This document shows, piece by piece, positions 1-6,591 of a stretch of 10,776 nt of DNA. Where the stretch lies: assembly GCA_028281485.1 (NCBI GenBank), contig JANQJT010000203.1, positions 1 through 10,776 on the forward strand. Direction: 5' to 3'. The notes beneath the pieces were generated by a model that was given only the letters and a program-made list of their open reading frames with translations, did no database searches and had not been told where the DNA came from. Each line of letters opens with the position of its first letter. The stretch's first letter is position 1. This DNA comes from Phycisphaeraceae bacterium (GTDB taxonomy: Bacteria; Planctomycetota; Phycisphaerae; Phycisphaerales; Zrk34). The position numbers and the translations under genes are program-made.

Positions 1-1
1 C

Positions 2-154
2 GACCTGCGCGCCTCGGCCGGCCTGGTCATCGCCGGCCTCGCCGCCACCGGCAGCACCACCGTCAACCGTGTCTACCACCTGGACCGTGGTTACGAACAA
101 ATCGAGCACCGACTCAACGATCTCGGTGCGCACATCAAGAGGGTCAAAACATAA
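2..154 (+). CDS. murA: UDP-N-acetylglucosamine 1-carboxyvinyltransferase, C-terminal end (partial)
   Basis: Only the last 50 codons are present; the gene begins before the window. MurA transfers enolpyruvate from PEP to UDP-GlcNAc, the first committed step of peptidoglycan synthesis in the cytoplasm. The visible part begins DLRASAGLVIAGLAA and continues VYHLDRGYEQIEHRL and LGAHIKRVK, which follows the C-terminus of E. coli MurA almost position by position. The Arg of DLRASA corresponds to the conserved PEP-contacting arginine (Arg397 in E. coli). The TAA stop shares its last base with the ATG of the next gene, which points to translational coupling. The paralogue MurZ cannot be excluded from a fragment, but the enolpyruvyl transferase family is clear. 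Confidence 0.93.
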   Translation, partial: DLRASAGLVIAGLAATGSTTVNRVYHLDRGYEQIEHRLNDLGAHIKRVKT

Positions 155-384
155 TGTCCAACGAAGATTCCGGCTTCACACTCGATCCACAAGTTCTCGA
201 CTGCCTCGTCTGCCCCGTCACCCACTCACCTCTCACCCAACAGGGCAACGAACTGATCGCCACCATCGGCGGCCTGCGATACCCCATTCGCGACGGCATC
301 CCCGTCCTCATCGCCGAACAGGCAAAACTTCCGCCGGGCTACGACGACCTGGACATCTTCATCGCCAGGCACGGCAAGCCCTGA
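154..384 (+). CDS. Trm112-like / UPF0434 zinc-finger protein
   Basis: A 76-residue protein of the Trm112p-like family (bacterial UPF0434, E. coli YcaR type). Eukaryotic and archaeal Trm112 activate methyltransferases; the role of the bacterial forms is poorly defined. Visible motifs are LDCLVCP near the start, with Cys17 and Cys20 as the only cysteine pair, and the family signature GGLRYPIRDGIPVLI at about residues 46-60. The second metal-binding pair found in some relatives is not seen. The acidic tail resembles other family members. The ATG overlaps the murA stop by one base, and a GAGGG stretch about 11 bases upstream could serve as ribosome binding site. Family assignment is firm and function is unknown. 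Confidence 0.88.
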   Translation: MSNEDSGFTLDPQVLDCLVCPVTHSPLTQQGNELIATIGGLRYPIRDGIPVLIAEQAKLPPGYDDLDIFIARHGKP

Positions 385-400
385 CACCGGAGCAAACAAG

Positions 401-805
401 ATGATCACCGGCTTCCACCACGTCGCCATCCACGCGCGCGACTACGACAAGTCCCACGCCTTCTACACCGACGTGCTCGGCTTTACCCCAAAGATCGCCT
501 GGCTGCACGAGGGCCTGCGCGCCACCATGCTCGACGTCGGCGACGGCAACTACCTCGAGATATTCGAGAAACCCTCCGCACCCGCGCCCGATCCCAACCA
601 GCAGATCATCCACTTCGCCCTGCGCACCGACGATCCCGACGGCGTGCTGCAGCGCGCCCGCGACACCGGTTGCGAGGTCACCATGGAGCCGACCGATATC
701 GACATCGACACCACGCTCGGCCCCAACCCCGTGCCCATCCGTATCTGCTTCTTCAACGGCCCCGACGGCGAATCCATCGAGCTGTTCAAAAACGAACTGA
801 CCTGA
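401..805 (+). CDS. VOC-superfamily (glyoxalase/dioxygenase-like) metalloprotein
   Basis: A 134-residue protein with the two beta-alpha-beta-beta-beta modules of the vicinal oxygen chelate superfamily, the usual size for a single-chain glyoxalase I-like enzyme. The first module begins GFHHVAIHARDYDKSHAFY and continues to YLEIFE. The second begins IIHFALRTDD and ends PDGESIELFKNEL. Probable metal ligands are His7, Glu53, His71 and Glu127, the usual one-per-strand pattern. Substrate cannot be read from the sequence; lactoylglutathione lyase, methylmalonyl-CoA epimerase-like and resistance-type functions share the fold. The start is supported by CGGAG about 9 bases upstream. It lies 16 bp after the Trm112-like gene, probably in the same transcript, and converges with the HPr gene across 33 bp. 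Confidence 0.87.
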   Translation: MITGFHHVAIHARDYDKSHAFYTDVLGFTPKIAWLHEGLRATMLDVGDGNYLEIFEKPSAPAPDPNQQIIHFALRTDDPDGVLQRARDTGCEVTMEPTDIDIDTTLGPNPVPIRICFFNGPDGESIELFKNELT

Positions 806-838
806 GCCCCGACCTCACGCGCTGCGGATCGCCCCCGG

Positions 839-1120
839 TCAGTCCTCGTCGAATCCCCGGCCCACCAGGCCCTCCAGCGCGCCGATCGCGTCCTCGGCGT
901 CCGGGCCCTGCACCTCGATCTCCAACTCCGTGCCCTTCACCGCCGCCAGCATCATCATCTGCATGATCGACTTGCCGTCGACCGACTGCTCGTTCTTGCG
1001 GACGGTCACCGTCGACGCGTAGCGGTTGGCCAAGTCGACAAACGCCATCGCCGGCCGGGCGTGCATGCCCAGTCGGTTCATGATCGTGACCGTGGTTTGA
1101 CAGCGTTGCGAGTCTTGCAT
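839..1120 (-). CDS. HPr-family phosphocarrier protein (PtsH/NPr-like)
   Basis: A 93-residue HPr homologue, about the family's normal length plus a few N-terminal residues. HPr accepts phosphate from enzyme I on a histidine and passes it to EIIA domains. The active-site motif NRLGMHARPAM is intact with His20. The regulatory serine region GKSIMQMMML is also present with Ser51, equivalent to the Ser46 site that HPr kinase modifies in many bacteria. With a PtsN-like EIIA just upstream and no sugar-specific EIIB or EIIC nearby, a regulatory nitrogen-type PTS role is the better guess. The chosen start keeps the first beta strand; I see no good Shine-Dalgarno before it. A terminator-like hairpin ends about 16 bases upstream of the start codon. 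No enzyme I gene is in the window. Confidence 0.92.
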   Translation of the reverse strand: MQDSQRCQTTVTIMNRLGMHARPAMAFVDLANRYASTVTVRKNEQSVDGKSIMQMMMLAAVKGTELEIEVQGPDAEDAIGALEGLVGRGFDED

Positions 1121-1135
1121 CGGGCGTAGCGGTCC

Positions 1136-1171
1136 AAAAATAACACGGCGGCCGGCTGCGATTCGCCGCGT
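1136..1171 (-). terminator. Terminator-like hairpin between the EIIA and HPr genes
   Basis: Read on the minus strand, an 8-bp stem ACGCGGCG / CGCCGTGT with one G-T wobble encloses a 13-base loop. It is followed directly by TATTTTT. Stem plus T-run is the form of an intrinsic terminator. It lies 34 bp after the EIIA stop and its T-run ends about 15 bases before the HPr ATG, so it may act as an attenuator or partial terminator, not a full stop. The structure is seen in the sequence; activity is inferred. Confidence 0.5.
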
Positions 1172-1205
1172 CGCGACCTCCTGCGGGTTGGGGGCAAATC
1201 GGGCG

Positions 1206-1682
1206 TCAACCGGCCAACTGGTGGTTGTCGGCCTCCGTGATCAGTTCTTCGATGTCCTTGGCGGTCGTCGCCTGACGAAGGAACTTGCGGAACGTGTCGT
1301 TCTGAAGATTGCGGAACACGTTCTCCATCGCCTGCAGGTGATCCTCCGGCCGATCCTCCGGGCTCATCAGCAGCACCACGGAGAAGACCGGCTGCTTGTC
1401 CAGCGCGTTGAAGTCCACGCCCGACGGGCTGACGCCGATCGTCGCGACCATCTTCTCGATCTTCGTGTGCTTCACGTGCGGCACCGCCACGCCCTTGCCG
1501 AAGCCCGTCGAGCCCTTGTTCTCACGGTCCAGGATCGACTTGACCAGCTCGTCACGGAGCGACGCGTCGACACCGCCCGCTTCGATGATCGAGTCGACCA
1601 GTGTGATGATCACCTCGTCGCGATCGGTGGTTTGCAGTTGAGGCACGAGGGCCTCGGTCAGTACGAAATCAGCCAGCTTCAT
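1206..1682 (-). CDS. ptsN: PTS EIIA type-2 domain protein (PtsN/fructose-type)
   Basis: A 158-residue single-domain EIIA of the fructose/mannitol/nitrogen class, close to the length of E. coli PtsN. It would receive phosphate from HPr and act as a regulator or as a carrier to an EIIB. The active-site region GFGKGVAVPHVKH holds His69, the phosphorylation site, preceded by NKGST as in the family. Further family features are PSGVDFNALD, VVLLMSPED and the C-terminal helix that starts near DTFRKFL. The start is supported by GAGG about 8 bases upstream. It lies 46 bp after the HPF gene on the same strand. No transporter domains are attached, and none are encoded nearby, which favours a regulatory nitrogen-PTS role. 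The symbol is by analogy to hpf-ptsN clusters. Confidence 0.88.
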   Translation of the reverse strand: MKLADFVLTEALVPQLQTTDRDEVIITLVDSIIEAGGVDASLRDELVKSILDRENKGSTGFGKGVAVPHVKHTKIEKMVATIGVSPSGVDFNALDKQPVFSVVLLMSPEDRPEDHLQAMENVFRNLQNDTFRKFLRQATTAKDIEELITEADNHQLAG

Positions 1683-1728
1683 TCGGTTGTCCTCGCCAAT
1701 GCGATCTATCTCGGGTCTCGCCCTGGGG

Positions 1729-2031
1729 TCAGGCGATGTGCTTGCGGTTGCGCAGCCGGTCTTTCAGGTCCGTCAGCTGTCGCTCGGCCTTGTCCACCGC
1801 CGTGTCGATACAGGCGTACAGGTCCTCGCCCGTGGCCTTCGCGATGATCGGCTTGTTGTGCTCGATGTCAACAATCAACTCGATCTCCACCTCGCGGTCG
1901 TGCTGATCGATCACCGCGGTGATCGCCTGGATCCGGTCCCAGTATCGGTGGAGCTTGTCTGTCTTTGAACGCGTGTAATCCTCAATCGCAGGGGTGATGT
2001 CCAGGTGCTTGCCGCTCATCTTGAATTGCAT
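1729..2031 (-). CDS. hpf: Ribosome hibernation promoting factor, short form
   Basis: A 100-residue protein of the HPF/RaiA (YfiA) family. These bind the 30S decoding region and stall or dimerise ribosomes in slow growth. It has the start MQFKMSGKHLDITPAIEDY, the central strands VEIELIVDIEHNK and the helix EDLYACIDTAVDKAERQL typical of the family, followed by a basic tail DRLRNRKHIA. There is no C-terminal dimerisation domain, so this is the short form. Such proteins need a partner such as RMF for 100S formation in gamma-proteobacteria; whether this organism has one cannot be seen here. A strong Shine-Dalgarno GGAGG lies 6 bases before the ATG. It sits 30 bp after the DUF502 gene and 46 bp before the EIIA gene. 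Confidence 0.93.
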   Translation of the reverse strand: MQFKMSGKHLDITPAIEDYTRSKTDKLHRYWDRIQAITAVIDQHDREVEIELIVDIEHNKPIIAKATGEDLYACIDTAVDKAERQLTDLKDRLRNRKHIA

Positions 2032-2035
2032 TGCG

Positions 2036-2042
2036 TTCCTCC
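2036..2042 (-). promoter_or_regulatory. Strong ribosome binding site of the hpf gene
   Basis: On the minus strand GGAGGAA precedes the HPF ATG with a short standard spacer. It is the strongest Shine-Dalgarno in this cluster. It fixes the HPF start and suggests high translation compared with the HPr gene, which has none visible. Confidence 0.75.
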
Positions 2043-2061
2043 AAAACTCATACGCGTATTA

Positions 2062-3063
2062 TCAGTTCTTTACCGCCGCTTCGCCAGTTTCCATTGGCGA
2101 CGGATCGGGTTCCATGCCCGGCAGGACCGGCTGGTCCGATTGGGGGTGTATCAATTGCGAATCCGGCACGATCACGCCGCCGCTGACACAGAATCGCAGC
2201 GCGTCGTCGATCGTGATCGCCAGCTCGATCGTGTCGTCCGCCGGCACGGTGATCACGTAACCGGTGAACGGCGTCGGGCTCGACGGGATGAAAACCGTGT
2301 AACAATCCGTGCCCGCCGAGTCCTGAATCGTCTGCATCGTCTCGCCGGTCATCAGGCCCAGCGACCACAGCCCCTTGCGCGGGTACTGCACCGCCACGAC
2401 CTTGCTGAACTGGATCTTGTCGTCCTTGTCACCGACGAAGAAGTCGGTCACCTGTTTCACGTACGGGTACACCTGCTTGAAGATCGGAACACGCAGCAGC
2501 ATCCGCTCGCCCTGCTCGTACATCCGCCGACCGATGTAACCACCCAGCAACCGACCGATCAGGTAGATCAGGAACAAGGCGATGAACAGGCCGACCAGGT
2601 TGAGTACCGCCCAGTCGCCCAGCTTCACGCTGTTCCACGTGTTCTGCAGATGATACCGCCGCGCCACAAACGTCAGGTTGTCATGCACGAAAGCGAGCCG
2701 CGCCGCGTCCTCGTTCACGCCCGGAGCCAGCTGCTTCTTCTCCGCCGCCCACTGCGCTTCGAGCTTGCGCACGCGCTCGCTGGTCAGCGATTCGTCCTCG
2801 GACAGCGTCCCCTTGTCCAGCTTGTTGCTGATGTGAGCAAAGTCCTCTTCCGAGGCGACCGGCCAGGGCGAGGTCTGGATGATCAGCAGCCGCACACCGG
2901 TGTTGATGTGCTGGGCGATCCGCGTGTCCACGAAGTTGTAGGCGATCACGACCAGCCAGATCGTCAGCACCGTGGGCAGGAGAATCCCCAGGCCACGGAA
3001 GAAAAAGTGACGAAAGCTGGCCTTTTCGGTGGGCGGCGATTCCATGCTCATGTGTGCCTGCAT
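2062..3063 (-). CDS. DUF502 family membrane protein
   Basis: A 333-residue protein of the DUF502 family, whose biochemical role is not established. The first transmembrane helix is at about residues 24-45 (GLGILLPTVLTIWLVVI), the second at about 152-175 (AVLNLVGLFIALFLIYLIG). The conserved cytoplasmic part follows: RVPIFKQVYPYVKQV, VVAVQYPRKGLWSLG, VFIPSSPTPFTGYV and a C-terminal TIDDALRFCVSGGV. The segment between the two helices is roughly 105 residues, rich in charged residues and probably helical; in relatives known to me it is considerably shorter. It has a TGA stop followed directly by TAA. The start has AAAGGA very close to the ATG; Met5 or Met7 are possible alternatives. It is the first gene of block A. 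Confidence 0.85.
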   Translation of the reverse strand: MQAHMSMESPPTEKASFRHFFFRGLGILLPTVLTIWLVVIAYNFVDTRIAQHINTGVRLLIIQTSPWPVASEEDFAHISNKLDKGTLSEDESLTSERVRKLEAQWAAEKKQLAPGVNEDAARLAFVHDNLTFVARRYHLQNTWNSVKLGDWAVLNLVGLFIALFLIYLIGRLLGGYIGRRMYEQGERMLLRVPIFKQVYPYVKQVTDFFVGDKDDKIQFSKVVAVQYPRKGLWSLGLMTGETMQTIQDSAGTDCYTVFIPSSPTPFTGYVITVPADDTIELAITIDDALRFCVSGGVIVPDSQLIHPQSDQPVLPGMEPDPSPMETGEAAVKN

Positions 3064-3076
3064 GTCCTTTCAGGAC
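3064..3076 (-). promoter_or_regulatory. Small hairpin covering the DUF502 ribosome binding site
   Basis: On the minus strand GTCCT, GAA, AGGAC forms a 5-bp stem with a 3-base loop immediately before the ATG. The purine-rich AAAGGA that would act as Shine-Dalgarno lies within it, so the structure could restrain initiation. A further 4-bp hairpin (ACAG/CTGT) lies just upstream. The stem is short and its effect is inferred. Confidence 0.3.
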
Positions 3077-3097
3077 AGATACCTGTGTTCGGTCGGC

Positions 3098-3133
3098 GTG
3101 TGTATCCCTACAAGTCCCATTGTAGGTCCACAC
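3098..3133 (-). promoter_or_regulatory. Two-part inverted repeat in the leader of the DUF502 operon
   Basis: A 7-bp perfect inner stem, CCTACAA / TTGTAGG with a 6-base loop, is enclosed by a 5-bp outer stem, GTGTG / CACAC, across small internal loops of 4 and 2 bases. There is no T-run on either side, so a terminator is unlikely. It lies 35-70 bp upstream of the DUF502 start and could be an operator or a leader RNA structure. Confidence 0.4.
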
Positions 3134-3145
3134 CCGCCCGCTAGC

Positions 3146-3164
3146 AAAAACCGGGCCCCGTTTT
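3146..3164 (-). terminator. Possible terminator after the three-domain membrane protein gene
   Basis: On the minus strand, 11 bases after the stop codon at 3176, AAAAC and GTTTT flank a GC core containing GGGCCC and are followed by a run of five T. The arrangement is nearly symmetrical with one central mismatch, so the real stem is shorter than it looks. It fits the boundary between block B and block A. Confidence 0.35.
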
Positions 3165-3175
3165 CGTCACACCCG

Positions 3176-5839
3176 TTAATCCGAGACCACCCGAAAGTCG
3201 CGCCGCTTGTAATGGGCCCGGATCGCCCCAAACAGCTTGAACAGGGGCGTGATCTCCGCGCCACGCCGGCGGTTCTCCCTGCCGATCCGGAACGCGATCG
3301 CCCACTGCCTGAACAACACCCCGTAGGCCCAGAATACCGAGCGCTTCGGGTCGTACAGGTTGGTCGACTCGCTCATCACGCCGTTGAGTTCCACGATGTG
3401 GAAATCTTCACCGGCACGCAGCCGATCCGCATCGGTGTACCGCACGTCGAATCGGCCGAAGTAGAACCCTTCGTAGTGTCGCGCGATCGCGTCGACGCGT
3501 CGCTCCAGCGCCGGAGTGATCAGGTGCGCCCCGTCACGGAAGATCGCGCCCTGCGCGTGGTTCATCGCCACGCTCATCACCAGCTCCTCGCCCGCATCGA
3601 GCACGCGATCGCGATCGTCACCGAATCGTTGCAGGAACAGGTCCGCCTGCATCCGCAGTCGCCTGTCGCGGTAGATCAGCTGCTCCAGCGAATGCTTGCC
3701 GTCGCCGACAAGTGTTTGCCGCTGCTTGTCGGTGATCGAGTAGATGTGACCCGTCTCTTCGCCGGGCATGCGGTAGTAGAAGATGCCCGCTTCGTAAGGG
3801 CCCGGGTGGTAGATCTGTGCGATGATCGGGATCGGCACCTGGCGGAAGTAGTCCACCGCATCGTCCACGCCGGCGATCTTCTGAACCGCAAAGCCGCGCT
3901 GCCCCTCGTTCGGCTTGAGGACCAAGGGCCAGGACCACCCGCGCTGCGTCATCTCGCTCTGCAGCTGCGCCAGGCGCCCGTCGAGCGTGCCCGGCTCGAT
4001 CAGCACCGTGGGTATAATCGAGTCCTCCGGCAGCGCCGAGAGGATGTCGTACTTCGATTCACCGACAAAGCCGCTGTGCGGCATCGCGGGGTTCACCGCG
4101 GTCATCGTCTCGAAGCGCCCGTACCGCGCCATCAACATCGCGACCCACGGCACCAGCGGCGCGTAGAAGACCCACGCCGACCAGAACTCGTGCTGCCAGA
4201 AGCGCGACACGAACGCCTTCAGCCGCGCCCGACCGATCGACGTCAACATCTCCGCGATCGTCCGCATCACCATCACCAGCACGACGATCGCCACCACCCA
4301 CGCCAGCCACACCCTGCCTCCCGTCAGCCGCTTGATCGGCTGCATGATCTCGTCGCTCAGGCCCACCACGATCGACGTCATCACCACCGCCCAGATCGCC
4401 ACCGCCACCGCCGTCCACAGCGCAAAACGGATCGGCTTGATCCCCAGCGAGCCGGCCGAGATGTACAGCGGGAAACGCGAACCGGGGATGAAACGCGACG
4501 CCAGCACCGCCTTGAACCCGTGTCGATCGAACCAGCCGCCCAGCCGTTCGACGTGGCGCACCGGCAGCCGCTTGGCCAGCGGTTTCCACGCCAGCGCCCG
4601 TCGCCCCACCACCGCGCCGATCAGGTACAACCCCAGGTCGCCGGTGAAGATTCCGATGAAAACCGCAAACACGCCCACGAAGATGTCCACCTGCCCCGCC
4701 TCGATCATCAGCCCCGTGAAGACCGTCGTCGGGTCTTCCAGCACGTAAGTGCCCACGACGATCACAACGATCTGATGCCACGGGCTCATCCCGCGCTTCA
4801 GGTCCCACCCAAACGGCAGCGGCGATTCGTGTTCCACCACCTCGCCGGCTTGCAAATCGACCGTCCGCCGCGTCGGCTCAAAACGCGTCTCCAGTGACTT
4901 GACGCGCGCAATAAAATCATTGATCACCTCGGCGGTTCGATGCGAGCCTTCTTTGCTGAACAGCATGCCGTGATGCGCCATCGGGCTCTCGCCGTAGTCG
5001 ATCATCACCAGCTCCGAGTGCTCCACGAGATTGTGATGCGACCGCGCCGTGTCGGCCGGCACCAAGGGATCGCGATCGCCGTGCACGATCAGCAGCGGCG
5101 TCTTCTGCTCGTTCATCTTCTCGAGAATCACACGCAGCGGGCGCTGATCGGTGTCCATAAAACTGCGCAGCGTTCCGTGACGGAACGACCGCTTGCCGAG
5201 CAGGCCGAAGTGCGGCACGGCCTCGGCTCCCACCATGAACAACCCGTAGCCGACGTTGTACTTGAGGTGCTCGAAGTGGTAGTCCCCGCTGCCCTCACCC
5301 TCCTGGATGCCGATCCCCGCCAGCAGCGTCACGCTCGCCACGCGATCCGGCGCGATGTCGACGATCTCCAGCGCCGTCCCCCCGCCCAGCGAGTAGCCCA
5401 CCACGTGGGCCGGCGTGTGCTTCCAACCCAGCCCGTCCATCACCGCCAGCGCGTACCGCGCCTGCGCCCGCACACCGTACGACCCGACCCACTTGTCGCT
5501 TGCGCCGAAGCCCGGCATCTGCACCGCCACCACGTGCGCGTCCGCAGCCAGCATCGGTCCCAGAAACGCGAAGTCGTTGCCCATCGTCGGGCAGCCGTGG
5601 ATCGCCAGCACCTTCGTCCGCGAGGTCGGGTCCCCGTACTCGTGGAACCCGAGCGTCACGGGCTCGCCGCCGCCCGAGCCCGTCTCGGTCATGTGCGGCA
5701 CCTCGATCGTGCGCAGCGCATCATCGCTCGGCTCGCTGGGCCAAACCCACAGCGTCACCTGCACGATGTTCGAGAGCACCAGCAGCACCAAGTAAACATG
5801 CCACCAGCGCAACCGCCGCCGACCCCGCCCGCCCCTCAT
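3176..5839 (-). CDS. Three-domain membrane protein: alpha/beta hydrolase, DedA/VTT, ATP-grasp
   Basis: An 887-residue protein with an N-terminal basic stretch and membrane anchor (about 11-33). Residues about 60-315 are an alpha/beta hydrolase: oxyanion region HGCPTMG (81-87), nucleophile elbow GYSLGG with Ser150, acid in HGDRDPLVP (Asp257) and likely catalytic His289 or His290. Residues about 345-525 are a DedA/VTT (SNARE-associated) membrane domain with LEDP (367-370), GD (400-401) and SRFIPGSRFPLYISAG (448-463). After another hydrophobic segment (about 553-570), residues about 590-835 form an ATP-grasp domain with LKPNEGQRG (Lys642), VGDGKHSLEQLI (711-722), GRFDVRY (795-801) and VELNGVMSESTN (Glu817 and Asn819, probable Mg sites). 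DedA proteins include lipid flippases, and ATP-grasp enzymes join carboxylates to amines or similar groups. A role in making, moving or modifying a lipid or envelope conjugate is inferred. The start overlaps the upstream stop in ATGA. Confidence 0.85.
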   Translation of the reverse strand: MRGGRGRRRLRWWHVYLVLLVLSNIVQVTLWVWPSEPSDDALRTIEVPHMTETGSGGGEPVTLGFHEYGDPTSRTKVLAIHGCPTMGNDFAFLGPMLAADAHVVAVQMPGFGASDKWVGSYGVRAQARYALAVMDGLGWKHTPAHVVGYSLGGGTALEIVDIAPDRVASVTLLAGIGIQEGEGSGDYHFEHLKYNVGYGLFMVGAEAVPHFGLLGKRSFRHGTLRSFMDTDQRPLRVILEKMNEQKTPLLIVHGDRDPLVPADTARSHHNLVEHSELVMIDYGESPMAHHGMLFSKEGSHRTAEVINDFIARVKSLETRFEPTRRTVDLQAGEVVEHESPLPFGWDLKRGMSPWHQIVVIVVGTYVLEDPTTVFTGLMIEAGQVDIFVGVFAVFIGIFTGDLGLYLIGAVVGRRALAWKPLAKRLPVRHVERLGGWFDRHGFKAVLASRFIPGSRFPLYISAGSLGIKPIRFALWTAVAVAIWAVVMTSIVVGLSDEIMQPIKRLTGGRVWLAWVVAIVVLVMVMRTIAEMLTSIGRARLKAFVSRFWQHEFWSAWVFYAPLVPWVAMLMARYGRFETMTAVNPAMPHSGFVGESKYDILSALPEDSIIPTVLIEPGTLDGRLAQLQSEMTQRGWSWPLVLKPNEGQRGFAVQKIAGVDDAVDYFRQVPIPIIAQIYHPGPYEAGIFYYRMPGEETGHIYSITDKQRQTLVGDGKHSLEQLIYRDRRLRMQADLFLQRFGDDRDRVLDAGEELVMSVAMNHAQGAIFRDGAHLITPALERRVDAIARHYEGFYFGRFDVRYTDADRLRAGEDFHIVELNGVMSESTNLYDPKRSVFWAYGVLFRQWAIAFRIGRENRRRGAEITPLFKLFGAIRAHYKRRDFRVVSD

Positions 5840-6588
5840 TCAGGCACCTCGCGTCGGATGGGAATCGTTATCTTCACATTCTGCTCGGTTCGATCGGGTG
5901 GGCCGGGGACGTAGCCCATCGTAGCAAATCCCGCGTCAACCGAAACCGACGTCAGGCTCACCGTCTTGGCGTCCGGTCGCCGCATGCACACCGACAGCTG
6001 CGTCCGGTCCGGCCAGAAGTGTCGGTGAAACGCGTCCTGTCGCTGGCCCCACTCATCCGCACCCCGCTCGAACCACCCGTCAAACAACTCGCGGCGTGGT
6101 TGCTCCACCAGGTGATCACCCAAACCGCTGGACGTGATCATCCACGGCTGATCCGGACGCCGGACCCGTGTCATTTCACTGTCACCGCCGTCCGAACGCA
6201 GCACGACCAATTCCTCTTCGCCAACGACGACCAGTTGGAACGGCATGTAGAGATTCGGCTTCAACCCCTCCAGGCGATCCGCCGCCGCCGCAACGGACTC
6301 ACAACCGATACAGTTGGCGATCACCCCGCCCCGGCTCACGCGCCCCTTGCGGTCCGGCATCTGCTCCGTCGGCAGATTCAGATTCAACAGCGTCAGCCCC
6401 AGCCCCGCGCCGTTCACCGCCACCCACGTCCCCCCGCCCGCCGGATCGACCGGCATCACCGCCTCGCGCGCCTCAACCCGATGCACCGCCGGCGGGATCG
6501 CCGACACACGCCCACGCTGCTCATCGCGGTTGCACAGCATCCGATAGCCCGCCCCCTCGGCGCCGGGAATGATCGTCACCGTGCACAT
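5836..6588 (-). CDS. NRDE family (TANGO2-like) protein
   Basis: A 250-residue protein of the NRDE/TANGO2 family, named for the NRDE motif, here residues 20-23 within MLCNRDEQRGR. It starts MCTVTI with Cys2, which would become N-terminal after methionine removal, the position of the nucleophile in Ntn-type hydrolases; catalysis is not proven for this family. The family motif GGGTWVAVNGAGLGLTLLN follows at about 51-69, and a second conserved region GGVIANCIG near 87-95. TANGO2 in eukaryotes is linked to Golgi organisation, lipid and haem handling, without a settled activity. I see no clear Shine-Dalgarno; its ATG follows the DinB-like stop by 3 bases and its TGA overlaps the next ATG, so translation is probably coupled on both sides. 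Confidence 0.88.
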   Translation of the reverse strand: MCTVTIIPGAEGAGYRMLCNRDEQRGRVSAIPPAVHRVEAREAVMPVDPAGGGTWVAVNGAGLGLTLLNLNLPTEQMPDRKGRVSRGGVIANCIGCESVAAAADRLEGLKPNLYMPFQLVVVGEEELVVLRSDGGDSEMTRVRRPDQPWMITSSGLGDHLVEQPRRELFDGWFERGADEWGQRQDAFHRHFWPDRTQLSVCMRRPDAKTVSLTSVSVDAGFATMGYVPGPPDRTEQNVKITIPIRREVPE

Positions 6589-6591
6589 GGC

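Noticed and set aside
806..838. Terminator between the convergent VOC and HPr genes
   Set aside because: The 33-bp gap has no stable stem followed by a T-run on either strand.
2005..4897. Long + strand open frames opposite the DUF502 and three-domain genes (2005-3144 and 3029-4897)
   Set aside because: They are Arg/His/Pro-rich, show no family motif and lie antisense to genes with clear domains. Such frames are expected in GC-rich DNA.
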